A stretch of DNA of 42,933 nucleotides from Haplosporangium gracile. Lineage: Eukaryota; Mortierellomycota; Mortierellomycetes; Mortierellales; Mortierellaceae. The stretch lies in assembly GCA_015499985.1 (NCBI GenBank), contig JAAAUF010000277.1, positions 1 through 42,933 on the forward strand, written 5' to 3'. The notes beneath the pieces were generated by a model. The model was not told the origin of the DNA and searched no databases. It saw only the letters and a program-made list of their open reading frames with translations. Shown here piece by piece: positions 1-10,482 of this stretch (position 1 is the first letter of the stretch; each line of letters starts with the position of its first letter). The position numbers were made by a program, and so were the translations under genes.

Positions 1-142
1 CCTCCCTCTCTCTGACATCACTCCTTCTCTCAAGCCTTGCAAATGATATTCATCACCAAACTCCCATCAGAGCTTCTTGACCGCCTTGGCGACTTTCTCG
101 ACGAGTGCACCCTCCTGAACGCTGTTCTCGTCTGTCGACTGA
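1..142. repeat. Left arm of window-terminal inverted repeat
   Basis: Read 5'->3', this stretch matches the reverse complement of the last ~142 bases of the window. Bases 1-55 are identical. From 56 to about 142 roughly a dozen differences accumulate, mostly transitions, and similarity then stops. The arm contains 42 bp of pyrimidine-rich leader followed by the start of an F-box reading frame (ATG at 43). The partner arm has its ATG exactly 43 bases from the other edge. Confidence 0.9.
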
Positions 143-195
143 TGTTTCGTTCCCACGGCTGTCAGTCCTGCAGATGTTGCAATACCGCTCGATAG
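43..195 (+). pseudogene. Truncated F-box gene remnant (N-terminal F-box only)
   Basis: The frame opens at the ATG at 43 and ends at a TAG at 193-195 after 50 codons. The first ~30 residues have the F-box signature (KLPSELLDRLGDFLDECTLL, then NAVLVCR), nearly identical to the start of the minus-strand F-box pseudogene at the right edge. In intact family members the F-box recruits an SCF ubiquitin ligase through Skp1, and a long leucine-rich-repeat region follows. Here similarity is lost after about residue 33 and a Cys-rich out-of-family tail leads into the stop. No leucine-rich-repeat sequence follows on this strand. I read it as a 5' remnant cut off by a rearrangement. A functional 50-residue F-box peptide is possible but unlikely. 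Confidence 0.75.
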
Positions 196-1335
196 GACTA
201 TGTGGAGTTAAGAAGACCAGGGAAAATAAAACTATTGGCAAATGACAAGACAAATCGGTGATTGTTGGAGAAAAAGGAACGAATAAAAATGGGTGTTGGA
301 ACGAAAAAAAAAAAAAAAAAAAAAAAAGGCGTTTGAAGGCCAAAAAAAAGTAGAGAGCGTTTTTGAGAGGAATAAAGTATGTCTGACACGTAAAAAAGGG
401 TTTCTGATACGCAACAAATATTCTTTCGCCCAAAGATGACTGATGTTCAACAGAAAATACTCTTTCGCCCAAAGGTGACTGATGTTCAACAAAAAGCACT
501 TTTTCGCCCAAAGATGATTGATGTTCAACAAAAAGTCGATTGCTTCTTTCGATCTTTCTATGCCTCTGCCCTGCTGACACAAAGAAAATATTCAAAAAAT
601 AAAGGTGATTGAGGAAGAAAAAAATCGCCGGCAATAATGGTTTTCACATCCTTGCTGCTCGAATGGACAATTCTGGTAAAAGCGAGTGCAACTACATACA
701 GAAATTGCACAGCTGGTTGTGCAATCGACAGTTATTTCACCTCAGCAAGGTAGCCCACTTGGCTCCGAGAGGTAGGCAGGGCAGGAAACGAAGATCATCC
801 AACTTGGAATTCGCCTCTGTTGCTAGTTCCTCAGTTCCTTTCATTTTTTTTCTTTTCCACGTTTTCCAGTTCTGAATTCTAGGTTCGTCTCCTCGGCAAA
901 ACTAATGTCCTATGAGGTCCCCGCCTTGTCTGAATATCATATATCTCCCCAAGCTCATTTATCTCGTTCTTGGGCTGAGAACCAATCCACCCTCGATTTC
1001 GGCCTTTTTTTCTTTTCTTCTCGGGCGTTGTCTGTACCGAGCGTTTTTTCTTTTTCTCACTTCTTTTTCTTTTTTTACCCTTTTTTCCTTTACTCGTCTC
1101 CCCACTCCCCACTCCCCTCTCCCCTCTACTCTCTCTCTCTCTTCCTCACTCCTGTCGACCATCTTCCTCCTCCTCCTCCTCCTCCGCCTCCCATTCCTTC
1201 CTGCCCCCTGTCTATACTCCAACCGTTGTTGGCTTCTTCTATCTATACCCTGTTTTGTATTTGTTCTTCATCACTTCCCATTCTCTCCCACTCTACTCAT
1301 CGCCGTCGTCCATAGGAACAACTATATAACCCACC
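196..1335. other. Gene-free interval and 5' leader of the Ytp1-like gene
   Basis: I find no credible gene here. The interval holds a poly(A) run near 304-327, a 39-bp tandem repeat (421-537), and a strongly pyrimidine-rich plus-strand stretch (about 985-1320) directly before the ATG at 1336. Such CT-rich leaders precede most genes in this window, so the last ~350 bp is probably promoter plus 5' UTR. Open frames here are translations of homopyrimidine tracts. Confidence 0.6.
421..537. repeat. 39-bp tandem repeat, 3 copies
   Basis: Three head-to-tail 39-bp units (421-459, 460-498, 499-537) share the core TTCGCCCAAAG followed by TGATGTTCAAC. They differ from each other at only a few positions. 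The period is a multiple of three, so the minus strand reads through as a 13-residue repeat (core NHLWAK or SHLWAK). No gene context supports translation. Confidence 0.9.
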
Positions 1336-3233
1336 ATGGACCACATGAACGACGTCAACCCGCACGCGCATGCCCTCGACCAGGATCACATCTCAAATCC
1401 ACTCATCATCATTCATGTCACCTGCATGATCACCGCATATGGAATTCTTTTGCCCCTCGGCATTATGGTAAAGAAATACTGCCAGCACTATTGTCAACGT
1501 CTCTGTGTTTAAAAATATCACAACAATAGCCCCCTCCCTTTTTGCTCTTTTTTTTTTTTTGCTTTGTGTGAACAAAAGTACACAAAAATATGCAGCCCTT
1601 CTCAAACGATTATTTGTTTCTATCCCCCTTTTGAATGAAAAAATCTCCCATATAGCTTGGAATCCGAAGACACAAGTACCATGTCCCTGTCAACACTCTC
1701 ATGTTCCTGATCGCCATGGTGGGATACTTTTTTGGATACGGACACCACATGTTCGGCATTGGCGAGGGTGCGCACGATCACGACCACGAAGAAGGAGAAG
1801 GCGCCGACATGGGAGGCATGCCCGGGATGAGCGACATCACCAAGAGGCAGGCAGGAGATACTTCTGTGGAACACTATGGATGGAGCTGGAACATCTCTGC
1901 TCACGGCGCCATGGGCAACTTGCTTCTGATCCTCCTCTTTGTTCAGGTCGGCATGGGCGTCTATCGTAAGTTGACAAAGGCCAAGCCAAGACTGCGTCTG
2001 GCCTGGCTCTCTGGTCAACTGCCCCGCAAAATTCACTCGTACCTTGGAAAGGCTCATTTCGTCCTCGCCTACATCCAGATTGTCTTGGGATTCATCAAAC
2101 TTTTGAATGCTTGCCCCGGTCAGGCTTTTGCTCAGTGCGCTTCCCACATTGTCATGGTATGTCCTGCCTCTGAATTGTCGTGTGATTCGAGCAAAAGGAA
2201 GTAGACTGGTTTCTTACTTACGGTGATTCTAATTCATTTCTCAATAGGGTGGTTCGTTCTGGTGGTATGGAGGTATCTACATTGCCTATCTGGTTGGATC
2301 GTTCCCAGGAGTTTCTCGCCCTGAAAAGATCGAGTCGCTGGTCATGACTGTCTGGGGCATCATCAACTTTACGGCTCTTCACCAATGGGGCACTCGCTGG
2401 TCACATTCTGTAAGTCGACGCCCTTCTTTTTTAATATTCAGTGGGCTGAAGAAAGGTCAAATGGAGAGGTTGCACAAAGTAGACTTATAGTTTTTATTTC
2501 CATTATCCGGACGCATTAGGACTTGCAACACACCTCATTGGGAATGCTCTGGGTTGCAGGAGGATTGTTGTCGTTATTGTTCGAATCCCAGTACAGCCCA
2601 CTTTCTCAGTTCATGATTCGCAAGAATCCTCTCCCCGCCATTTTGATCATCTTGACAGGATACGCTATGGGTCAGCACGCTCAGTACTACATGTTCGCCA
2701 CCATGATCCACACTTTCTTTGGATATGCCCTGATGTTGGGAGGCGTTTGTCGGTTGATTCAGTTGGCACTTCGCCCTTCAGTTTCACCTTTTAGCGAGGA
2801 TGGTGGCATGGAGGAAGATGAAGATGGTCAGAACAAGACCAAGGTTCGTCATGCTGGCCCTTGCAGTGACAACATTCCAGGATTGGCAAATGGCGAGACC
2901 CCCGTTTCTGCGTTCTTTGGCTTCCTCTCTGCATTGGGGATCATCTCTGCAGGATTGTTGTTCCAGTCGGCACACGAGGAGCAACTCAACATCATTATGT
3001 ACTATTTGGCGGATCCAAGCACGTATATCAACTGGATCATGTCGCTCGCGTTCTTTTCGGTCCTTTACATGATGTTCTTGACGCAGGCTGGCAAGAAGAA
3101 GCCCTCAGGAAGCAATGGTGTCAGTGCCAAGTCATACAACCGTGTCCGGACAAGGGTTGACTCTGAGGACCGTGGGCAGGCATTGAACCGTAATGATATT
3201 GAGATGAGTGGGTTCATGGAGCTGGAGGAGTAG
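1336..3233 (+). CDS. Ytp1/DUF2427-family multi-pass membrane protein
   Basis: I assemble four exons, 1336-1467, 1656-2156, 2248-2409 and 2520-3233, with GT-AG introns that all keep frame, giving 502 residues. The start has a good Kozak context (CCACCATGG). The protein has about 11 hydrophobic segments: one near residues 22-44, several through exons 2 and 3, and five in exon 4, followed by a polar tail. The order, an N-terminal cytochrome-b561-like DUF2427 region then a Ytp1-type C-terminal region, matches the fungal Ytp1 family as I know it; that assignment is from memory. A His/Asp/Glu/Met-rich loop at residues 74-104 (GHHMFG, HDHDHEE, MGGMPGM) lies between the second and third segments and could bind metal, which is inference. 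The biochemical role of the family is not established. It is probably a respiratory-linked or endomembrane protein. No N-terminal signal peptide is obvious. Confidence 0.8.
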
Positions 3234-3810
3234 GAATCGACCATGGACACTGTTATCTTTTTACTATCTATCTAATACATGTAAAAAAAATGCAATTGAA
3301 TGTTCGCAGAATGGTGTGGGGATGAAGAAAGAGCGAGGGTTAGGTTGAAGAAGAGGTGAGTGTGCATAATAATATAATAGTGATGACGAGCACTGTCCGT
3401 GCCAGAATACAAGAGAGGATGTGTTGGGGATCGGATGGACCAGGAACAACAACACATTTGTATTCGACTTTGATATGAAAAAGGAGCATTTTGAAAGATA
3501 GAAGGGTGCCCGTCTCCCTCTGTTTCGCCATCTCTCGACAAATCGGCGCTTTTGTTTTGCACGTCTTGTTTATTTGAAAAGAATCAATTGACTACTTTTT
3601 ACTTTTTGTGGGTGAGTCAACGCCCGAACCAAGCAAGTCATATCTTTCGTTCATTGGCATTCTCAGTCGTAGTTACCTTTATTTTTCACCTTCATTCCCA
3701 TTCCTTTCTTTCCTTCTTTTCCTCTCATCACCATACCTCCCTTCCCTCCCTTCCCTCCCTCCTCACTCGACTCGATTCGGATTCAGCAACACAAACACAC
3801 ATCAGCAGCA
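3234..3810. other. Intergenic region, promoter side of homoserine kinase gene
   Basis: This 577-bp interval contains the 3' flank of the Ytp1-like gene and the leader of the next gene. A near-perfect CCCTT/CCCTCCC pyrimidine repeat occupies about 3736-3765, some 50 bp before the next ATG. No gene or RNA is recognisable. Confidence 0.55.
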
Positions 3811-5159
3811 ATGACCACTCATAATAAGTTCAAGATCACCGTACCCGCCACCTCTGCCAACATCGGCCCTGGCTTCGACGTCCTCGGTATGGCCTTCTCG
3901 CTCTACCTCACTCTCGACTGTGAGCGTCTTCCTGCAGGATCCGGTCTCCAGATGACCTACGAGGGCGAGGGCGCCAAGGATGTGCCCCTTGTCGCTGAAA
4001 AGAACCTGATCACAAAGACCGCCCTCTACGTCCTCTCGACCTACGGTATCACCTCCTTGCCCCCACTCAAGATCCACGTCACCAACCCCATCCCCCTCGG
4101 CCGTGGTTTGGGTTCCTCGGGATCGGCTGTTGTTGCAGGAGTTGTGTTGGCCAATGCTGCGGGCAACTTGCAAATGACCAACGACCGCATGCTGGATTAC
4201 TGTCTGATGGTCGAGCGTCATCCCGATAACGTCGCCCCTGCTCTCTTTGGTGGATTCGTTGCCAGTTTCTTGAGGGAGTTGGAGCCCGAGGAGTTGGACC
4301 CTCCCAGCATCCCCCGATCAGAACCTACTAGGAACGGAGCTGCACAACCCCCTACGCCCATCACTGACATTGGACACTACATTCAGCTGGGATGGACCAA
4401 GGAGATCAAGGCTATTGCTGTCATTCCCGACTTTGAGGTCGCCACCGAGGATGCTAGAGCTGTCCTTCCCGACATGTATCAGCGTGCTGATGTTGTAAGT
4501 TGTTTGTCTGTCCAATTGATCTCTTTTTTCCGATGATGCTCTTACTCATTTTTTTTTGCTTTTCTTGTCTATGGGACAAAAAGGGGCAGATGTTAGACAA
4601 GGTACGGCCCCTCTATTCTAACAAAACGTCAATGCAACCTTAATTTTTCATTTCATTTTTGTCTCTAGATCTACAACTTGCAGCGTATTGCCGTCTTGAC
4701 CACAGCTTTGTCGCGCACACCTGTCAATGCCGACCTGATCCACAAGGCCATGAGCGACAAGGTTCACCAGCCTTACAGGAAGCACCTCGTACGTCCATCA
4801 CTCCTCTTATCTCGACAATTACCATTTAGCAAGCATGTATTTAGCGGGCGTATTTTTTTTTTTTTTTCGTATGATCCAACTTTTACTAACCATATTCTAC
4901 TTCAACCGCCTTGACCAAATAGATCCCTGGAATGACAGAGATGTTAGAAAAGATTACACCGAAGACATACCCCGGTGTGGTCGGTATCTGCCTCAGTGGT
5001 GCTGGCCCCACCATTCTCGTATTAGCCACTGAGAACTTTGAGCAGATTGCAGCAGCAGTCCAGAATATCTTTACAAGCCAGCCCAATGGCGGCATCAAGA
5101 GCATGTACAAGGTCTTGGATGTTGTAGAGGAGGGAGCTAGGACCGAGTACTTTGACTAA
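3811..5159 (+). CDS. THR1: Homoserine kinase
   Basis: This enzyme phosphorylates L-homoserine with ATP to O-phosphohomoserine in the threonine branch of the aspartate pathway, in the cytosol. Three exons (3811-4494, 4669-4788, 4923-5159) encode 346 residues, close to the usual fungal length of about 355. GHMP-kinase motifs are all present: the N-terminal VPATSANIGPGFDVLG (residues 11-26), the Gly/Ser-rich ATP-binding loop PIPLGRGLGSSGSAVVAG (93-110), and the C-terminal LSGAGPTILVL (292-302). Intron 1 (174 bp) joins ...RADV to IYNLQR, matching the conserved family segment without gap. Intron 2 (134 bp) carries an ACTAAC branch-site-like sequence near 4885. It lies 577 bp after the Ytp1-like gene and only 210 bp before the zuotin ATG, on the same strand. 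No truncation is seen. Confidence 0.95.
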
Positions 5160-5369
5160 ACTAGAAAGGATCCATATTCTTTTCCTTAGGGCGAAGGTCG
5201 CCCAAAAATGAGTGACGTATTAGAATAAATTTCGAGCGCATAGAATAATCGTTCACCCCTCTCATCAATCACAACCGCAAAAAAATTTGAAGTTGCGAAC
5301 AGACTTTATTTGATCAGATTTACCCCTTCTTCTTCATCCCCTCTCCTCACACTTCTCACATCGCCCAAC

Positions 5370-6668
5370 ATGGTCATGGACTTCCTCCTTCCCTCGCCCC
5401 CCAAGAGCTGGTCTGCCGACAAGACCTCGGCTTTCCACGCCAAGATCACCACCCCCGTCAACGCCACCATCCAGCCTGTCGGTCGTCACTTCTTGGGCCA
5501 GGCACGCCGCCTCATCCACTCGCGCACCTTCTCTGAGGACGAGAAGGCCGTTAACGAGGCTGAGGCCGCCGCCAAGGCTGCCAACGGTGCCGTCCAGGAC
5601 GACTCTGATCTCGGTGACGAGCCCGAGGACCCAGCCATGCTCCGTCGCGACCCCAAGGACTGGAAGGATCAGGATCAATACGCCGTCTTGGGTCTCTCGG
5701 CCCTCCGCTACAAGGCCACCGAGGACCAGATCCGTCGTGCTCACCGTCGTAAGGTCCTCCGTCACCATCCCGATAAGAAGGCTGCCACCGGTGGACTCCA
5801 CGATGATGGCTTTTTCAAGTGCATCCAGAAGGCCTTTGAGACCCTCATGGATCCCGTCAAGCGTCGCCAGTGGGATTCCGTCGACCCTGCCGTCTCGGAC
5901 TCTGTCCCCAACGCAAAGTCCAAGGGCGACTTTTACAAGCTCTATGCTCCCGTCTTCTTGCGCGAGTCTCGCTTCTCTAACGTTCAGCCCGTCCCCCAGT
6001 TGGGCAATGCCGAGTCGAGCCAGGAGGCGGTCGAGTCTTTCTACGATTTCTGGTACAAGTTTGATTCGTGGAGAACTTTCGAGTGGATGGACAAGGAGGA
6101 TGGTGAGGGCCATGATTCCCGTGATGACAAGAGATACTTTGAGAAGAAGAACAAGGCTGAGCGTGCCAAGCTGAAGAAGGAGGACAACCAGCGTCTTCGT
6201 GAGATTGTCGATCTTGCCCTCTCGATCGATCCTCGTATCAAGATCTTCAAGGAGCAGGCCAACAAGCAGAGGAACGCCAAGAAGCGCGAGAAGGAGGAGG
6301 CCGAGAAGAAGGCTACCGAGGAGGCTGCTGCTGCTGCTCTTGCTGCCGAGGCTGCTGCTAAGGCTACTGAAGAGGCCGATAAGGCTGCCCGTGAGGACGG
6401 CAAGAAGAACAAGGAGCTCCTGAAGCGCGCTGTCCGCAAGGAGAAGAAGAACTTGAAGGCCCTCATCAAGGACAACAACTACTTCTTGCCCGCCGACCAG
6501 ACTCCCGGCCCCGTCGAGGTCGAGAAGCAGCTCGAGCTCTTGGATGCCCTCTTGGACGGCGCCAAGGGTCTTGACCAGCTCGAGGCTGTCCGCAAGACCC
6601 TCGAGGATGGTGTCAAGAGCGGCAACATTGCCGAGGTCTTCAAGGCCGAGGTCGCCAAGCGCTCTTAA
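5370..6668 (+). CDS. ZUO1: Zuotin, ribosome-associated J-domain chaperone
   Basis: This intronless gene encodes 432 residues, close to the length of yeast Zuo1. In the family the protein forms the ribosome-associated complex with an Hsp70 (Ssz1), sits near the nascent-chain exit and stimulates Ssb-type Hsp70. The J domain spans about residues 102-175 with the HPD motif at 133-135. A zuotin-homology region follows (FYDFWYKFDSWRTFEW), then a long charged helix rich in Lys, Glu and Ala (about 255-365), then a short C-terminal helical domain. There are no SANT repeats, which animal and plant orthologues carry, so this is the yeast-type architecture. The ATG at 5370 (CCCAACATGG) is preferred. The frame stays open upstream to another ATG at 5310, so a 20-residue longer form cannot be excluded. 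Strongly C-ending codon choice suggests high expression. It converges on the WD40 gene, with 123 bp between the stops. Confidence 0.95.
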   Translation: MVMDFLLPSPPKSWSADKTSAFHAKITTPVNATIQPVGRHFLGQARRLIHSRTFSEDEKAVNEAEAAAKAANGAVQDDSDLGDEPEDPAMLRRDPKDWKDQDQYAVLGLSALRYKATEDQIRRAHRRKVLRHHPDKKAATGGLHDDGFFKCIQKAFETLMDPVKRRQWDSVDPAVSDSVPNAKSKGDFYKLYAPVFLRESRFSNVQPVPQLGNAESSQEAVESFYDFWYKFDSWRTFEWMDKEDGEGHDSRDDKRYFEKKNKAERAKLKKEDNQRLREIVDLALSIDPRIKIFKEQANKQRNAKKREKEEAEKKATEEAAAAALAAEAAAKATEEADKAAREDGKKNKELLKRAVRKEKKNLKALIKDNNYFLPADQTPGPVEVEKQLELLDALLDGAKGLDQLEAVRKTLEDGVKSGNIAEVFKAEVAKRS

Positions 6669-6791
6669 GTGCGTCCCACCCTCATCATTGCATTTTTATT
6701 GCTTTCTTTGATTGCATGAAAACAGAAGAATAAAATAATTTACAAACACAACTCTTTATTTTATTTGTTGCGGAAAGGTCGAATTGGCATA
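6669..6791. terminator. Shared 3' region of convergent ZUO1-like and WD40 genes
   Basis: Only 123 bp separate the two stop codons. A plus-strand AATAAA lies at 6729-6734. Minus-strand AATAAA copies (read as TTTATT on the plus strand) lie at 6755-6760 and 6760-6765. If used, the two mature transcripts would abut or overlap tail to tail. These are motif matches only. Confidence 0.5.
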
Positions 6792-9700
6792 TCATGGCTC
6801 GCCGTTCTCATCACTACTATGAAGATTTCTCGGCCTCCAGACTAAACCAAATGTTGATCCAAAGGGGAGGTATTTGTTAGTGCGAATACAAGAAAATTTA
6901 GGAACCAAGCAAAACATGGAAGGACGCGCGAAATACTCAATACTCGTAACAACCTACCTTGGATGTTTCCAGCTTGATAAGGCGAACTTGGACACACGGT
7001 GGCGATCACATCTTCGACACTGTACGGGCACCAAGCAAAGTCTGACACCATTAGTCTATCAACCGAGAGTTATACGTATAGAAAAACGCGAGGATATGTA
7101 AGTCGAGGAACAACATAAAAGAGGTTCGCAATCGTAATCCAGAGAAACAAAGACGACGTGGACATACTCTTGGCCACGGTGAGCAAAAAGAAGCTCAGGT
7201 TTCTGGACCAAAGTGGTAGGATCGGCAGGGCAGTCGAATTTGTTGAGTTTCCAGATCTTGACCCGGCCTGCTACGCTCAGGCTCGCAATAATGTCTGGGC
7301 GACGAGGATTCCATTGCGCTTTCCTTATTGTCTCACTGCCACCCATGTAGTGGAACGTGGCGTATGCCTAAAACACACAAAGCAAACAAGGAAGAAGAAA
7401 AAGAGATGGGCGTGTATTCCTGTCAACGCAAGTTATGGAATGCAAGGGTTGAAGAGCAGTAAATAGAATCGACCATCTTACATCATTGTTCATCTTTCTT
7501 GTGTCCCAGACGCGAATGGTTTGCGGGTGCACCGTCATGAACTCATTCGACTTGAGCGGGTTCCACTCGATAGCATAGATCGGATCGAAGGACCGCAGCC
7601 CGCTCGACGTGCTTTGCTTGTATTGACACGCAAAGGAGGTTGTTGCAGCGACACTCGGCGATCGTGTATCCCAGCATGCAATCTGGGCAACCTCTCCAGA
7701 TCCCACAAGAATGGTCGAATCCAGAGCATTGAGTGAGATACAGGTCGAGTGGAACGAGTACTCATTGTCAATCGTGGTGGTATGTGCATGCTCGACTGTT
7801 GTGGTTGATCCTCGATAGGAGTTCACAGCTTTCGTTAGGTCGAAGCTACTTATGACGCCATAGGAATCGACACTACAAACGTCCATGCCCTTGGCGTCGA
7901 TCCAGGGTGTTCCTGACTGCTCGGTTGACAGTTTGGCGAGAGGGACCTTGGCGTCCTCGGCTTCACCCTTCATATCCCACAAGAAGATTCCTTTATGCCG
8001 GCTTTGTGTCAGAGAAGATGTAACGAGGTGACCTGACTCTAAAGACCTTGAAGAATTTGGTGGCAAAATTAAACTTTTGTCAGTGCTTGCTTTCAAGGTA
8101 TTCAATTAACATGACCTCAGTTGCACTGATTACTAGAAGCTTCTTGAGAGACTTACTTCATCGACATGATTTTACCACGCGATGCCACATTGGCGCCTTC
8201 CCGCATGGCCTAAAACCAATATCAAATGAGTGAAGGTCGGATGTTAGTTATCATACTAATCTCCAGCAGTCGCAACCACTGAACACCGGTGGCTCATCCG
8301 ATGGCTATCGACGAATTCTTGCCCTTACTTTGGCTATCGAAGGCAATTGTCCCTCATTCCGGATAGCCAGCACCTCGACTGCAGACTCCTTGTCTCCGTA
8401 TTGCCTCATCTCAACCGTCATGCTGGACGCGACCGGTATGGCTTCTCTTTTACCATTAGGAACGAACAACGACCCTATCAAAAAAAAAGATGAAGTACAA
8501 AAGCGTGTCAGAACTAACGTGTGCATTATCGAGATCAACGCCAGTCAAAGTTTTTCATGCGCTACGTCGTTACTTTTCCTTTACCATAGTGAAGCTGAAA
8601 GGTCGAAATGTCCAGCTGAGAGCCCCAGGCCACTGTTGACATGGAGAGACTTCCTTCATCAGATACGGAGGACTGGTTGTACAAGGACTCATAGCAGATG
8701 AATGCCGTATTGTACCAGTCCTGCCGCGTCCCGCTCTGGCTGCCGTTTTCTTCAAAATATTTTCGGCCCTTTAGATCGCCTGGATGACTAATGTGAAAAG
8801 ACGGGATGGGCTTGTTTTTGCGGAGATCGATATGAGCGCGTTGTTCTTTGGCAGACGAGTAATTTGTAAGGTCAACTTTGCTGAGGTGATGTTGTCTCTT
8901 GGCGGGAACTGTTGATGGGGCTGGTGAGCGGTCGCAGACCTTAAAATTGGAACTGGTCATCAAATTCTTTGGCGAAGTCTGAAGTAATAGAAGTTGCTAT
9001 GAAAAGGCAGGATACGAGATGAAATAAGTGAATGATTGGTAAGCTCTTGAGTATGAACAACGTCCATTCCATTGATAGTTGTAACCTGTATGCCATTCTT
9101 TTGTTTGGTTCAAAGCATCCGGCGATAAAAGTCAATGTATATAATTTGATCCGCATTACCGAAACAATTGACGGTGGAGCTTTTGCTACTGATGGCGCTG
9201 ATCCGATGAGTGCTGTTCCTGTGGGCCTGCTCGTAGACGAAGAGTTGGACGGTACTCCGATCAGGTTGCCCCTTGGTTGTGGTTTCTTAAACTTTGACGG
9301 CGGTGTCCAAAAGTCCGGGTTTGTTTCCTGTATGCTCCTCGTCCCGACTGCTCTCACAGACTTGCCTCCGATTCTCGTGAGCTAAGAATTATCCCGAAAA
9401 TACAAATAAAGTGTTTTTTGACAAGTGCGTCGGTCAGTCAGTGCGCCACTCTGTTATTGTAAATCAAGAAAAGGGAACAGTGACATGGATGGATGTAACT
9501 GGGTAATTTTGTACTCACATGCTTGCCTGCAATAGCTTTATGTCCAACCCACGCTCCATTCTTTGTTGTGAAAAACACGCTGTGCTGGTACTCTCCACGA
9601 TGATTTTTGCCTGTCGAGAATACTATGTGAGAGTAAATGAAATTTAGTGGTTAAGTCTCTTCATCTTCCACATTGTCCTCCACTTAGGATCAGCAAACAT

Positions 9701-10482
9701 AACCTGGAGAAAAAGTTTCGCTAAACTCACCTGAAACGACCTGTCCATATCGCAAGAGTGCATTGTAAAAAGCCTAGAGGTTGGTTCACAAAAAAAGTAA
9801 AAAGGGACTGTTGGCTGTAGTCCCTTCCTCGATCGATATCGTATGTCCTTCTTAGCATATTGCACAACCTGAGGTTTTGTAGAGATCGCTACCGTTGATG
9901 ACACTTTTTCCTTAGTGACGAGCTCGAGTTCCGGTATTCGGTTGTAGATGTGTCCTGGTCGAAACTCCAAGAAAATCTCATGGTCTCCCAACAACGTGAA
10001 GTTGTGTTTACTGTGCTCCCGAATGAGATGCAAAAAAAGTAAAAAAAAATCGATCAGCGAGAGTCTTTTTTTATTTCAATCGCTGTTGGAAAAGAACTAG
10101 ATTTATCGCGACATATCTGGTTTTTTTTTTCCTTACATGAAGACGGCCATGGCTTCATCTAAAGACCCAACGCTAGCCTGGTAGGCACAAGTCCCGCTGT
10201 TGCTGCTGGCAGAGGATCGTTCTCGACTCAGTGCCTCATAAGCTAGGCCTAGATGCGTCGCCACTTCTTTTGTCGTGAGTCTAGTTCAGCGGAAGTTGTA
10301 TAAGCAAAGGGGCTAGTCGTGAGTTCGACGTGTCCAAAGTGTCAATATGCGCCACCACTATTTAAGCTCTCGTTGTATGGAAGTGCGATGCACAAGAACA
10401 CAAAAGGAAGAGATTCGCTGTACTTTGAGTTGACGTTTTTGATGACAAAGATGGTCTTGTTATCTGATGCAGTGCTAGTCAT
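6792..10482 (-). CDS. WD40-repeat protein of unknown function, 13 exons
   Basis: I do not recognise the family. Minus-strand exons with matching phases are 10424-10482, 10137-10280, 9869-10010 (inner edge uncertain), 9731-9773, 9519-9622 (or to 9610), 9160-9381, 8585-8978, 8329-8474, 8157-8209, 7482-8046, 7168-7367, 6958-7055 and 6792-6841, about 739 residues. The C-terminal ~300 residues are a beta-propeller: repeat ends read GIFLWDMKG, ACWDTRS, IRVWDTRKM, VKIWKLNKF and a final GNIQVWRPR. That layout, with GHxx-SDFAW-type spacing near the end, recalls RBBP4/Msi1-like WD proteins, but the match is weak. The N-terminal ~430 residues are a Ser/Thr/Pro-rich linker plus short conserved-looking blocks (AFYNALLRYGQVVS, HSVFFTTKNGAWVGHK). 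Splice signals were read by eye. The ATG at 10482 is the first Met consistent with exon 1. The gene diverges from the PI31 gene across 370 bp. Confidence 0.65.

Noticed and set aside
421..537. CRISPR-like array from the regular 39-bp repeats.
   Set aside because: The units are contiguous without variable spacers and the genome is eukaryotic.
4588..4599. A 12-nt micro-exon (coding MLDK) inside intron 1 of the homoserine kinase gene, flanked by AG and GT.
   Set aside because: Splicing it out gives ...RADV-IYNLQR, which aligns without gap to the family; including it would insert four residues in a conserved helix.
5334..6113. A 259-codon open frame antisense to the zuotin gene.
   Set aside because: It is a by-product of the strongly C-ending codon choice of zuotin; it has no domain, leader or splice context of its own.
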